64,000 bases of DNA from Gracilariopsis chorda. Lineage: Eukaryota > Rhodophyta > Florideophyceae > Gracilariales > Gracilariaceae. Positions 46,054 to 56,665 of this stretch are shown here, piece by piece. The stretch spans positions 186,001-250,000 of the forward strand of contig NBIV01000070.1 in NCBI GenBank assembly GCA_003194525.1. Reading direction: 5' to 3'. The notes under the pieces are model-generated. The model ran no database searches. It worked only from the letters and a program-made list of their open reading frames with translations, and was not told the origin of the DNA. The position numbers were made by a program, and so were the translations under genes. How positions within the stretch are numbered: position 1 is the stretch's first letter; every line of letters begins with the position of its first letter.

Positions 46054-46778
46054 GGTTGAAGGTTAAGCTTGAAGGGAAGAGGGAAGCAGCGGGGGTAGAT
46101 GAGGGGGTTGATGGCGCTCAAGGTTGTTTGTTAGGAAGAGATTAGGAGACAGGAACGAAAGGAAAAAGAACGTTGGCCACAATGAGTCGCTCTTTGAATA
46201 ACGGCCGAAGCGCTTTTGGGTCTTGCATCATGACAGTTCCACACTTGAGAGTTTATTGGTGCGCCAATTCGTTCTGCCCGGAAGGGATGCAGTACAAGGG
46301 TGCGATGCTTACATCAAACCCTCTGAATGTGATGATTCACCCCAAGAAACGGAACACTTGTACACGTATTCACAGCAACTTGCACTTACCAAGAGTATGG
46401 CTTTATATGTCTGCCTCCGGCACATGCACATTAAGCTGAGTACCTTCGGTAGGTGAGGAGAGACGATTTGTTGTTGCTGCTGGTTATGGGCGGACGAAGC
46501 CTAATTAGGACTTCGACGTACCAGCTCTCTAAGAAGCTAGTCTCTGCCCCGAAGGCCAAGTTTTCGAGGCAGACCCAGTTGTGGATCCATTTCGCTTCTT
46601 CGTGGTTCGCATCAGCAGGAAGGTCGGCACACCACAGCGGGCCGATTAATGCATTGTGCCCAGAGCGAGCGCCACTGGCGGTTCCCACGTGATCTCTCAG
46701 CGCAGTGCCAATCCAGCAACAACAAAATTGACACCGCAGCTCCAGTGATGAGCTTTGAAAGCTTCAACTTCGACCCAT
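46054..46778. other. Upstream region of the V-ATPase gene and unassigned DNA
   Basis: The first 100-150 bp are GA-rich on + (pyrimidine-rich on the coding strand), matching the leader type seen before other genes here. No gene is supported in the rest. Confidence 0.45.
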
Positions 46779-46812
46779 TTCGCCTGGACGAGATTAACGA
46801 CATCCCGGGTCG
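46779..46812. repeat. Short block shared with the 12.6 and 13.5 kb tandem repeats
   Basis: CGCCTGGACGAGATTAACGA then CATCCCGGGTCG matches the ends of tandem repeat copies A and B with few changes. In one frame all three encode a DRLDEFNDLPG-like peptide (here RLDEINDIPG, preceded by SFESFNFDPF), so the shared block may be remnant coding sequence. Confidence 0.6.
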
Positions 46813-47282
46813 TGACGTGTTAGCGTTCCCTTAATCTTTTGTAAACCTTTTAACCCTTGTCGATAGGCACAGATTAAAGGATTAGCAATCTAGCCTTAGT
46901 CTAGCCTTCTAACCCTCACAAGGTAAAGGGTTTAGGGTTAGATGTCTAGCCTTCCTCATGTAATCAAAATCGCTACTGGTAATGGAAAGCCATCCTTACG
47001 AAAGTGTATATTTTCGAAGTTCCACATGGTTTACGCAGGGGAAAACCACCCACCCTCTAACATTAGAAGAAAAAAATTTCTCTTCTTTGAAGCAGAGAAA
47101 GAATACAAACCCCTTTTGCTTACCACGCTGCAGCTGTTGGTATACCTAACAAGAGTAGAAGATGTTTTTGTGGGGAGATAAATATATTCCCTTTCATGAC
47201 AAATCCCGTCTTCCCCTGAGAACCCCGAATCTAGTTTGAATGAGTGCGTTCTTTTCAGCCAAGAGGGTGAACAGACTTGGAT
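46813..47282. other. Intergenic, 3' side of the tyrosinase gene
   Basis: No gene seen. It contains clustered GGGTTTAGGGTTAG and CTAACCCTC motifs at 46.90-46.95 kb, too few to call a telomere-type array. Confidence 0.45.
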
Positions 47283-49013
47283 CTAGTTCAGTACTTGGAA
47301 CTGGAACTCTTCACCACTAGCACTCATGAGCTCTCGTACTCCAGTAGATGGATTCAGAGCCCTGGACTTAACCTCGCACCCAAGTTTCCCTTTCGCTTCG
47401 TAATCCGTCAATGCTTTAGATGGGAGCGGATAGATGGCGTCAACCTCAATATGATTCTGACAATTCGCACATTGTTGTACATTCCAGCGACTAAGAATTG
47501 AACGTGCACCGAGTGGAACCTTATCGCCTGTTGACAACACCGCCCAAGCGTACACTACGAACGAACCATCGAATTTCGTTCTGCTGAATCCATAAACTCG
47601 CATTTTCTTCGTGAAGGTGACGTTCGGAGTCTTGATTTCACCGTACGATGCTAACGCGCACAAATCAAGAGATCCTGGACCATACGTGTAGCCCAGCTGC
47701 GTTTCAATGTTAAAGACATCCTTCGAGATCATATAGTTGCTGGGATCTGTACTGCTCTTAAATGGCTGTAGTGGGGAATCCATGTCCAGTTTCACGTCGA
47801 ACCCGTAGTCCGGAGTTGGACCTTGAGAGTCCGAAGAACTTGTGCCGGCGTATCCATCAATCACTGTCAGGTTGTCGGTACAATTGTTCTTTTTCTGCCA
47901 GAGCCAGAACATGCGATCGACATTGCAATGGTGAAAGAAGAAAATAGGATCTAATCCAGCCGTATTATTCTCACCCATGTCTCCATTAGGTCCAATGTTG
48001 TACTTCTTATTCACAATTGGCTCTTGTCCAACAGTCGCACCATCGTACGAGAACGATCCAATAGCCAGATGTACATCGTTATGAGGATCTTCCAACGCAA
48101 ATGTATACCCATCATTTTCTTTACCCCACGGAGTAGCCGATGTGACATTTGAAAACACAGTGTAGTTGGGAGCCGTGAGACAGTTCACGTATTGGTGAAA
48201 GATTCCATTGTATGTTGGATTGGGATCTGTCGGGCTTGGGCCACCTTGGTCATCATTCTTAGGGTCTTCATTGATTCCCTTCATCCAAGCCGCATAGTTC
48301 TTGTTCAGAAGCTGAGTCGCTTGATCACACGTGAATGTATCGTTGTACTTCTGACTTAACTCCACTTGCTTATCATTATTTACCAGACCACTGAACGGAT
48401 ATCGAACGGTATTGTACCCCTTCGGCTTGTTGTACTTAGGAGGCTGTATGCTCGCCGTGCCATCAGCCCCGGTATCATGCACCTTCTCTGGAAGCGTGAA
48501 CGACTTTAACGGATTGAGAATAGTTTCACCATCCAGTTCCACAGTATCTTGAGTGAATATCTCGGGAAGGCCATTAGTTAATGCTTCGGGGCATGTCTCA
48601 TCAAAGAATGGCAAAGCTACTCCAGGTACGAAGTTCTGCATTGCTTTCTCGAGCTTGTAAAGGTAAGCACGGTGCCATGTAGGAAAGAGAACATTTCCAT
48701 GGTTGCAGAAGCCACCCCAGTACACCTTATCACTCGGGTAATATCCATCAGCACGCTTTGCAAAAGGCTCCCCGTGATATCCTCCAAGAATGAAGAAAGA
48801 GTTGTCTGGATCTTTCAGGTAATCGGCCTCTTCAATACATTTCCAGGCTCGGAGTACATCCTCTAACGGCTTCTTGTATCCTGCTTTGTACAAACGCTCG
48901 ATTTCTTGAATAGAAAAGCGAACGTTGATCGTCTTGTTCTGAGGAAATTCGTTTACCCCGTTCGAATGGGTGCTAGTACCAGGAAGATCATTCACCATGA
49001 CATTGGACGACAT
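47283..49013 (-). CDS. Fungal-type tyrosinase (type 3 copper phenol oxidase)
   Basis: Single exon, 576 aa, ATG at RC of 49011-49013. CuA site: H80 in ILGGYHGEPF, then FCNHGNVLFPTWHRAYLYKL with C103-N-H105 and H114. The Cys two before the second His is the one that forms the Cys-His thioether in fungal tyrosinases. CuB site: LEDPHNDVHLAIG with H311 and H315, then LDPIFFFHHCNVDRMFWLWQ with His at 361/362 and D366. A beta-rich C-terminal third (YGEIKTPNVTFTKKMRVYGF) fits the shielding C-terminal domain. No signal peptide or membrane segment is visible, so it is likely cytosolic or a latent proenzyme, as in fungi. Reaction: o-hydroxylation of monophenols and oxidation of o-diphenols to quinones. 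Intact; closer to fungal enzymes than to plant polyphenol oxidases. Confidence 0.93.
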   Translation of the reverse strand: MSSNVMVNDLPGTSTHSNGVNEFPQNKTINVRFSIQEIERLYKAGYKKPLEDVLRAWKCIEEADYLKDPDNSFFILGGYHGEPFAKRADGYYPSDKVYWGGFCNHGNVLFPTWHRAYLYKLEKAMQNFVPGVALPFFDETCPEALTNGLPEIFTQDTVELDGETILNPLKSFTLPEKVHDTGADGTASIQPPKYNKPKGYNTVRYPFSGLVNNDKQVELSQKYNDTFTCDQATQLLNKNYAAWMKGINEDPKNDDQGGPSPTDPNPTYNGIFHQYVNCLTAPNYTVFSNVTSATPWGKENDGYTFALEDPHNDVHLAIGSFSYDGATVGQEPIVNKKYNIGPNGDMGENNTAGLDPIFFFHHCNVDRMFWLWQKKNNCTDNLTVIDGYAGTSSSDSQGPTPDYGFDVKLDMDSPLQPFKSSTDPSNYMISKDVFNIETQLGYTYGPGSLDLCALASYGEIKTPNVTFTKKMRVYGFSRTKFDGSFVVYAWAVLSTGDKVPLGARSILSRWNVQQCANCQNHIEVDAIYPLPSKALTDYEAKGKLGCEVKSRALNPSTGVRELMSASGEEFQFQVLN

Positions 49014-50786
49014 GCTGAATACGAAAGACGAATAGAGCAGCAGAGATTGAGACTAACGAAGTCGGAAGAGAGAAACTCTGGGAAGAGTTCTTTGAACAGT
49101 GTTAGGACGGTGATACAATAGCGAAAGGAAGACCTCCATCGAAGAAGTGGCTTCTTATATAAGGAATTGAGGCTTCCCGGGTTTTCCCAAAGCGAATTAA
49201 AGGGTCATGACTTTCTGAGGCAATATTTTCGTCCAAGAACGATATGGCATTTATTCCATAGTTTGCATCTCGGCGAACATCGGTTCGAGCCAAGGCAAAA
49301 AAGGAGTAGGGACTAGCCCTTTTAATTCGAGACGTCCTTAACTTGACGTGGTTACATGATAATCTGGGATACATATTTTGTTCATACCACATGATGATTC
49401 ATCAGACCTTGTTATCTTTTTCATATTATGATGCTCTTGCAACCTTTCTCTAATTTCTCGAGTCATTCAGCATGAAAGAATCTGAAAGAGTGCTGGGTTC
49501 CTTCCTCTAAAAGTTGTGCTGACGGAGACGAAAAGAAGACTTTGTGAGTTCCTGTTTCAATGTCGGATCTACATTGTATTTTACTAATGGTGAGACTGGC
49601 CGTGGTGAGTTAAAGGAATAAACCCTGTTCCGTGGTATGTGGCTCGCCTTACCACGTGTTCCGTGAACTGAGTACGACGGTATACACGCCCATATTTATG
49701 ACGGTCTTAGGCGATTCACCCTCTATGTGTACGAACAAGTGTCTTAAAACAGTGATGACGTCAGCTGGGAGATCTCAAACCGAAGGTCTTCCTCATGTGT
49801 TCATTGAGATAAGCACACCCTCGTTAGGGGCTGCTTGTTGTTCTTCTTGTGCAAAGCCGTTGTGCATGGTCTTGCATTGCTGGCTGCGCACAGCACCTTT
49901 GCCGGTTACTGATATCGCGGAGCTCGCGCTGCTCGAGTTAACTTTGCCTGCGCGGTCCTTGGGCGTCGTCCTTCGTGAAGCAAAAACCGCAAGAGGGGGA
50001 CTTTGTGCCCGCCATATTTTGCCTTCGCCTCCGAGCGCATTCAGTATCCCAACTACTCTCCAGACCCGCTCTTGCGACGCACCCTGATATAGCTTACTTC
50101 TGTTGGAGGGTATAAGACCGGAGCCCAAATCCGTGTTGTCCGAGCCACATGGAATCAGGTTTAGCGTCTACCTGAAGTTCAAGACGACTTCCATATTAGA
50201 TGGAAACTTTCTGCGCCACCTAATGAATGTTTCCAAGCCCTTTCAAAGGCTTGTCAATAGCAAGTGTTTGGGTGATCTGCTAGCCTCTCGAAACAAATGC
50301 AGTGTTACGTAACTTCCTGTAGATCAACCATTAATTCCGACACACTCTTTTATCTCATAGATACGTAATTGTGGCATGGAAAGTTTTAGGGATAAGGTAT
50401 ACCCTTGGTGAATGGTTAGGTACCGTTGGTAACCCTGGTATAAGGGTTAGCAGTCAGAAGGGCTTAACTTGAGAAAAAGCTTTACTTGAGACGGCCCTAC
50501 TGTAAATGACGTAATCTCGTATCTCCAAGCTTCCACTTCACCCTTTTCTTAATATTCTCCCACCCTTGAACAGCGCACTCAACTGGCCCTTTCTTCACCT
50601 CAATACGCCATTCTCTACGCAATGCCTCCGTCAATGCGACGCCAAACGGCTAGACTGAAACGTATAACACATTGTAGAAGCAAAGACTAAGCAAAAAGAA
50701 TCTGCGCGGTAGAACTCTCCCACCATGGCTGCAATCCCCAAAATTTTGCATCTGTATGCAAGCTTTCTAGGACAGCAACCTATTCT
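49014..50786. other. Intergenic; possible coding debris at 49.8-50.1 kb
   Basis: A minus-strand frame at 50128-49793 has protein-like composition (SKLYQGASQERVWRVVGILN, then VNSSSASSAISVTGKGAVRS) but no start context or recognised family; it may be an exon or an old fragment. The tyrosinase promoter should lie at 49.0-49.3 kb. Nothing else is supported. Confidence 0.4.
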
Positions 50787-52500
50787 TTGCTCAAAACCAT
50801 GAATTCCACATGTGGCAATAAACTTTACAAACTTCTACACCCAGTAGATATCAAGCCCTGTAGACCAAAAATTATCACCAGCGAAGAAGAAGCCGCAATT
50901 TTCCAACGTTTGATTTTTGCAGATGAGCGCAGATTTGCCTTCGAAAAGAACAACGTAAAGAGTCTCATAGCTGAAATAGCCTGCGACGGTCGTAATGGAT
51001 ACAATCCAAATGTGCCTTCTGATGCCACCCTTTTGGTCCTTTTATGCAAAAAACCGCTCAAAAATATTTCGTTGTGCCAAAGACATGTCTCATCAGTATT
51101 TCAAAAGCAGAAACATCTATCATGTTAGATCACTTAGTACTGTTCTCACAGAGCTGCAGAAAGAAGATCCTGAGTTATATCAAGACCCAGACCGAATCTG
51201 GAATCTTGATGAAACTGATGTGAATGCACAGCATGGCCGCAAATTCAAGGTGTTTTCAGGATCTAATTCGAATTATTGTTGTCGACGTTACGACCTGAAA
51301 AAGAACGGAAAGCATATTACGGCGGTGGTGATTGGATCCTGGTCTGGAACGCTCGCTCCCCTGTGTTTTGTTGTAGAAGGAAAAAAAGCCATGCCCAAGT
51401 GGATAGATATTGATGAGAAAGTTATGAATGTCCTACCGTTCAGGTACACGTGGATCGAATATTCGGACTGGATTATAAACAAACCGTATTTCGATGTATT
51501 CGAAAAGGTTCTATTGATCGCCACCAGTTAAAGAACAGTGTTATACATTTGCAAACTGCGCACGTCCGCTCATGTCAGAATCGAAGTTCCTTCAACTTTT
51601 GCTCTATGTTCACAGCTTAAGCAAAGGAACGGCGTAGTTAGAGGAATAAAAAATGTTCAACATATATTTTTTCCAGCTTCCAGCGGATACATCTCATTTC
51701 TTACAGCCCTGCGATTTTCATATGTACAAGCACTTCAAAGAAGAAACTAGATCGCTTTTTGATGCGATTTTGGCAACTGGAGAGTTCTCAAATGCAAACA
51801 TATGTTTCAAGATGAATTGGCAATGGTAGGCTATCGGGTAATCATAGTGGAGGTTCTAAAAAATAGTTTCGTCGACCTTGGCTTATGGCCACTGGACAAT
51901 ATGTTTGTGGACACTTCTTGCGAAAGGTTTGGGTTCCAAAACGTTTGTGAGGACAACGAAGGTGAAGGCAAATCATCGAAGGTTAGAAAATCTCCTATAT
52001 ATCGCAAGGGTAACATTCCTATTTGATAAAACATTAAAAAGCCCTGACAGCTCATAAGGATCCTACATCTGAATTAATTGCAATCAAGACCATTCTTAAG
52101 AACGAGCGTTCGAGAAACTGAGTTTTATGGGAATCTGCGCCATTGAAATCACCTGTTTGCGTATTCGAAAGTATTTTTTTCTAAACCGGGTGGGACTCCG
52201 GCAGTTCCACTTACTCCGAGCATATTGAATTCAAGAAATGTTTGCAATATTATAGCAAAGGTAAACGGGAAGTGCGTAAATTCCAAGAGTAAGGCAAAGA
52301 AGACAAAAGTCAGTTCGCAACTGCTGTATGAGAAGAACAGTATGCCGTTGTTTTGCAGTGAGGATGATGATGTCGTTGTGTTGAACAAATTATTCAGGCG
52401 TCGTGAGGCCAAACTCGGACGTAGAAACGTGTGCACTCTAAAAAAGAAAACATCACGAGTCTCGAAAGCTTCCTATAGTTTGCGCTTGCCTCGATAAGAG
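50787..52500 (+). pseudogene. Third pogo/Tigger-like transposase remnant
   Basis: Fragments in several frames follow the order of a DDE_1 transposase. A DNA-binding part (CRPKIITSEEEAAIFQRLIF, SVFQKQKHL) leads into the first catalytic block DPDRIWNLDETDVNAQHGRK, then KHITAVVIGSWSGTLAPLCF and VVEGKKAMPKW. After a poorly preserved stretch around the second Asp, LPADTSHFLQPCDFHMYKHF carries the third Asp (about 51.68 kb). A C-terminal VLKNSFVDLGLWPLDNMFVD and a basic tail (REAKLGRRNVCTLKKKTSR) follow, to about 52.5 kb. Multiple frameshifts and stops separate the parts; it is more decayed than the copy at 0.6 kb. QPCD here supports reading the QPME of the other copy as a change. Confidence 0.75.
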
Positions 52501-52996
52501 GCCAGTTTGTGTGATGGGGACGGCGAGAGCGTTCTCTCAAGTAAAGCCCGGAACCGCGCAGGGTCTTGCTTTGGCTTTGCATGAGAGAATATTTTCTGGC
52601 AATGCAGCCTAAAAATGCAGGGTTTTCAAGCCCAGTTTTTGTCTCAACTTAAGCCCTTCTGAGGGCCATTCTTAACAAGCGTGAATTCACGGTAGATCTA
52701 TCGTGAACGGCATGTGGCAGTACATTATTGGTCAACAAAAGTTTTTGGCTTTTTGCCAATTCTTTTCTTTAATGCCCCAAAGGAGCTCACACTGTAATAA
52801 AAATGCACAGTTCTGGATGATTGCAAGACCCACAACATTTCCCCCGGACCACATCACCGGAGGAGCATATTATGGGGAGCGGGGCTTGTGGCTGCGCCAA
52901 AAGCGAAGTAAGCTTACCGCACCTATAACCAGGTGGCGAAACTGCATTTTGCGTTCCCCTGCGCTCGTCTGTTTGCCTTGTCTTTGCTAAGTCAAC
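52501..52996. other. Spacer, no gene seen
   Basis: Between the pogo-like remnant and the next frame. No protein-like sequence and no recognisable element end. Confidence 0.4.
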
Positions 52997-54661
52997 ATGG
53001 CTCAGCGCAATCCTAGCGGTGTCTCAGAACTGTCTGAGGTGCAAAGACCGCCACTTAACCCAGCTCTTACCCAACTACCCCATTGTCTGAAAGACCCATT
53101 GAAACAAAATCTTCCTGATAGACCCACAACAGCTATGAAAGCGGTCATTCCGATCTCAAACATATCAGGCGGAACCAACACTCCATCACAGCCTCTCGTT
53201 CGCCGCAGTCCGCGAAAACGCACTAGCACACAACGACGTTCCCAACCACTTCATATCGCCGCGCGTACAGGACCCTCCAATGAAAGCGTTGCAAAGTTCT
53301 TAGACTTTGACTCTCAAAAATTTACGTCACAACTTGATCAATTTCAGGGGCTAGAATTTGAAGATCGAGATCCAGTCGCGCGTCTCTACTCTTATTTATC
53401 TTTGAAAACAGTCAAAGAGATACATCACATCAATCGACCGTGGAAACTCAAGGTACGTAATCGAACTAAGGAGCAACTTGTCGCAAGGATTTTGATTGAC
53501 GTTTACATTTCCAATCGCAAGGGAACTTCTTTATCGAACTTAATTTCTATGAATAGTGGGTTGGCTGACTTTGGGGACTGGGAAGAAAAGTCCATGAAGA
53601 ATTTGTTTACTTAGGAAATTCTCCCCGACTTTTCCATCTTCATCATGCAGTTCTCTCCGGCTGAACAAAATGTGCTCACACGTTCGATCGCACGTGTGAT
53701 ACGGCCGAAGAGTCATGGGAAGGAGGAAGAGGGAGAAGAGGAGGTTGCGCAGCAGCCGAATAACTTTACTCTGAATGAGTTTGCGAGGCTGGTGGTGTTG
53801 CTTCGTGACGACCAACGTTGTCGGAGCGCACTATATAAGGCCACAGGAGCTGAATTGAAGTGGGAGGAATTGGATGCACGTGTAGCTTGAGAATCGTTTT
53901 GGAGTATAATTGAGAATCGTTTCAATGACAGTACGGTGGACTCGAGCGAGAACTTTAGGGGACATCTGGATGATATTGACTCTAATATGCGGCCATTAGC
54001 GCATCGGAGCGTGACATCGTTGAAGAACCATTTTTATCAGACTAAGAAGTTGTTCACGAAAGTCTTTAGCAAATGGTCCGCTTCCGGACAAAACGACCCA
54101 TCCCGCATATCTGCGTTTCTGGGATATACCTTAGCTGGTGACTATAATATGGATTCTAAGCGTGTTCATGTTTTGTTTGTGGTATGCAGGATATTCACTG
54201 AAAATACCGATATGAAGCTGGTTCAAGTGGCCTCCAAACTAATTGAAGTCGAAGAAGGTGGACACCTTCAAGCTGAAGACGATGACGGTGAAGATAGAGT
54301 TGAAGTTCGAAAGCAAGGCAGCAAGAAGCGGAAAAGTAGTGATCTGCAGCAAAGCTTTGACAACATTTCAAAGAGAGTGGACAGGTTTCAGGATATCATG
54401 CAAGCACAAGCGGAACTGAAAAAAGCGCAAAGTGCAACTACCGATGAGAAGCTTTCCCAGTCTGAAGAAGAGAGCAAGTTGCTTGACGATGTGCTGGATA
54501 GTTTAGATAGATGCAAAAGAGCGAGGGTAGGAAGCGATGAAGAAGTCAAAGATATGGCGAGAATGCTTGTGGAGCGAAAGAAGCAGCGCTTTCGAAAGTT
54601 CCTTGAACAACGTGGTGACCGTAGCGATCATCATGATCCTTCTCATAACAGTATCAAATAG
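52997..54661 (+). pseudogene. Unrecognised SANT/coiled-coil-like protein, two in-frame stops
   Basis: One reading frame spans 52997-54661, interrupted only by TAG at 53612-53614 and TGA at 53888-53890. The N-terminus is basic and Pro/Ser-rich (RSPRKRTSTQRRS). The middle has an acidic-hydrophobic region (SQKFTSQLDQFQGLEFEDRD) and FARLVVLLRDDQRCRSALYK. After the TGA comes a Trp-anchored, SANT-like block (ESFWSIIENRFNDSTVDSSE, HLDDIDSNMRPLAHRSVTSL, NHFYQTKKLFTKVFSKWSAS). A Lys/Glu-rich coiled coil with a KKRKSSD nuclear signal ends it. The layout (Trp motif, R..lk..F..., coiled coil) resembles transposon-associated or NAM-like DNA-binding proteins. Both stops fit C-to-T change of CAG and CGA. 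I do not recognise the family; probably nuclear, probably a repeat gene family. Confidence 0.55.
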
Positions 54662-54783
54662 TTTTCTTTGCTTGCTTTGTATTTCTATGTGTCTTGTGCA
54701 TTTTTAACTAGGTATAGTACTACTAGATTAATGTGATCGTGGTGACTCTGCTCCTGTAGGGCAACGGGTGGTGGTGGGAACGG

Positions 54784-55974
54784 TCACACCCTCCAATTCG
54801 TAAACTCTGCGAAAGCCGTAGGAACGAGCTCCACTCCTAATCCGAGCCCCAATGACGCAGTAAGGATAAAGCGGTTGCGACGATCCCACTTCACTCCAGA
54901 CAATATTCGAAGTCCTGACACTGCAACACCGGCAAACAGGATATTTTTCACACCACCAAGTATGGTATCAGGCATAGCTACAAACACTCCCGCGAGCTTT
55001 CCGATCAAACCCATCACAATGAGCCACAATGAAGCCCACAGGTCAGCTTCCCTACTTCCAGTTCCTGTCCTGGATATCACTCCTTTGTTCTGAGGAAAGG
55101 TTATGGTAGGTGACGATGTCAACAGCGCCCCCAGGAGCGAGTTGAGACCGTCTGCTAACAAACCCCATTGAATTATTGATTCCTAATCTTCTCCCTCCGT
55201 GAGAACGAGCGATAACTCGCATGAAGCAGCTATATCACCAATAGCCTCCACAGCCGTCACAGCAAAGGTGATCATGATCGGAATCAACGCTGGTCCGAAA
55301 GAACCCAAGTCGAATAGACGCAGAAGTGGAAACGTAAAAACGGGAGCCTCCGAAATAAACTCAGTCTTGAAACGTCCTAACGATGCGAAGAGGATGACGC
55401 CTGCAACCATGGAAATCACAACTTGTGCGTCTTGCATAAATGGTGAACCGAAAAGTTCGGTGATTATGGGGATAGAAAAGACAAAGGACCCCAGGCTTAT
55501 CCAAAGGGCGTGCGCAAACAAAGGGTGTTGGTCGTCGAAGCCTACATCATTAGAGTTCAATAGATGTGGGGGAGGCACCAAGGATGAGTACGGTAGTGCC
55601 AGTGACAATCGGGGGGAATGCCCGCTGAAGCGTTGTATGTGGAACAAATTAAAAAGACACTTCTAGCAAAGAGCAGACCATGACTGTTCCAAACCATCTT
55701 CCGTACGCATCCAGACAGGGTGCTCCAGGATCACAGAACCCGAAGTCCCGCAAACTGCCGAACATGGCGAGGGCAACTCTCACGAAGGTGAACGAAACAC
55801 TGGACATCGAGATCAAACCGATGCCAATCCAGTATCCCTTTATGATACGAAAACCAAGAATCTGGATCCAGGCCATGAAGCCGGAGATGACAAGGGCTGT
55901 AGAAGAATACCAAGGGCTGATTCCGTGAAGATTTTCTTCTTTTTCTTTGGTTAGATAAGAGCTGCACGGCATTT
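54784..55974 (-). pseudogene. NCS2 purine (xanthine/uric acid) permease, broken, 3' part of a chimera
   Basis: In order on the minus strand: a membrane segment LVISGFMAWIQILGF, YWIGIGLISMSSVSFTFVRV, a stretch ending SLLEVSF followed by TAA and FVPHTTLQRAFPPIVTGTTV, two more stops and a frame change near 55.56 kb, then LWISLGSFVFSIPIITELFG, FTFPLLRLFDLGSFGPALIP, ITFAVTAVEAIGDIAASCEL, a TAG at 55183-55185, and GLLADGLNSLLGALLTSSPT with ITFPQNKGVISRTG. The last two carry the NCS2 signature (ETIGDI-like and the 'QN.GVI..T' motif of UapA-type carriers). LGVELVPTAFAEFTNW closes it at 54784, before the final helices. The family imports xanthine/uric acid with H+. The first and last helices are missing, and the upstream end is joined to MCM3 sequence. 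Confidence 0.8.
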
Positions 55975-56539
55975 CAGACGTTTTGGTGAATACGGCTAAC
56001 GAGATAACACTGGAATTGTCGCGATAAGTCTTCTCATGGAACTTTCTGGTAATCGGACAGTAGTGTACGAACAGTACCAGCCTGCGACGGGCAACCGAGG
56101 CCCTGGTAACAATTCCTTCCACATTAACAACGCTACCGACGACGTTGGCCTTGAGACCCCTTGGAGACACTCTTCGTGAACCAAAATAACGTTCAAGATA
56201 CTCTGCCAACTTACGTTTATGCATCATTAGCTCCTGACGAATTCCAGCAGTTAGAGCTCGCACTGCTAGTTCGAAAACTGGGAGGAGTTCAGCAGGCCTA
56301 ACTAGAAGCTGGGCGGTAAGCTCAGGGTCAAAATCGAGCAAGTCATAAATAGAGACGATGAGTCGTTTTGGGATTTTGTCGGCTCCAAGAGTTTTTCGAT
56401 CTGGTGGTTGAACAATTTCCTTGAGACTGTCAGCCAGGATTCCATGCCCGTTATTTGCATCAAGAGAATCTGCGAAGCGACGCATGAGCTCGGCATGCTA
56501 ATTGGCGACAGGTGTGGTTGGGTCAATTCCAGTGGCCAT
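55975..56539 (-). pseudogene. MCM3 N-terminal fragment fused in frame to the permease
   Basis: From ATG at RC of 56537-56539: MATGIDPTTPVAN, an in-frame TAG, then HAELMRRFADSLDANNG, PKRLIVSIYDLLDFDPELTA, LLVRPAELLPVFELAVRALT and RVSPRGLKANVVGSVVNVEG-IVTRASVARRRLVLFVHYCP. This is the N-terminal A-domain and OB-fold start of MCM3, a subunit of the replicative helicase. The family's AAA+ domain (Walker A/B, about 400 further residues) is absent; the same open frame passes directly into NCS2 permease sequence near 55.97 kb. The stop sits where Gln (CAG) would fit. The working MCM3 gene must lie elsewhere. The sharp junction suggests a chimeric retrocopy or a deletion/translocation. Confidence 0.8.
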
Positions 56540-56665
56540 GATGCGGGTTTGTTAGAGGCGAAAGGGATAAGGAAGGATGGCATATAAGAACTCTGTTGAG
56601 GCCGGGAACTAGAAGGCGTTTGAAGAGGTGTGAAATCGAAAGACGACCGTGGTAGTATCTATCAC

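Noticed and set aside
46925-46945. Telomere-like GGGTTTAGGGTTAG
   Set aside because: Only two units, in unique intergenic DNA; too short to be an interstitial telomere array.
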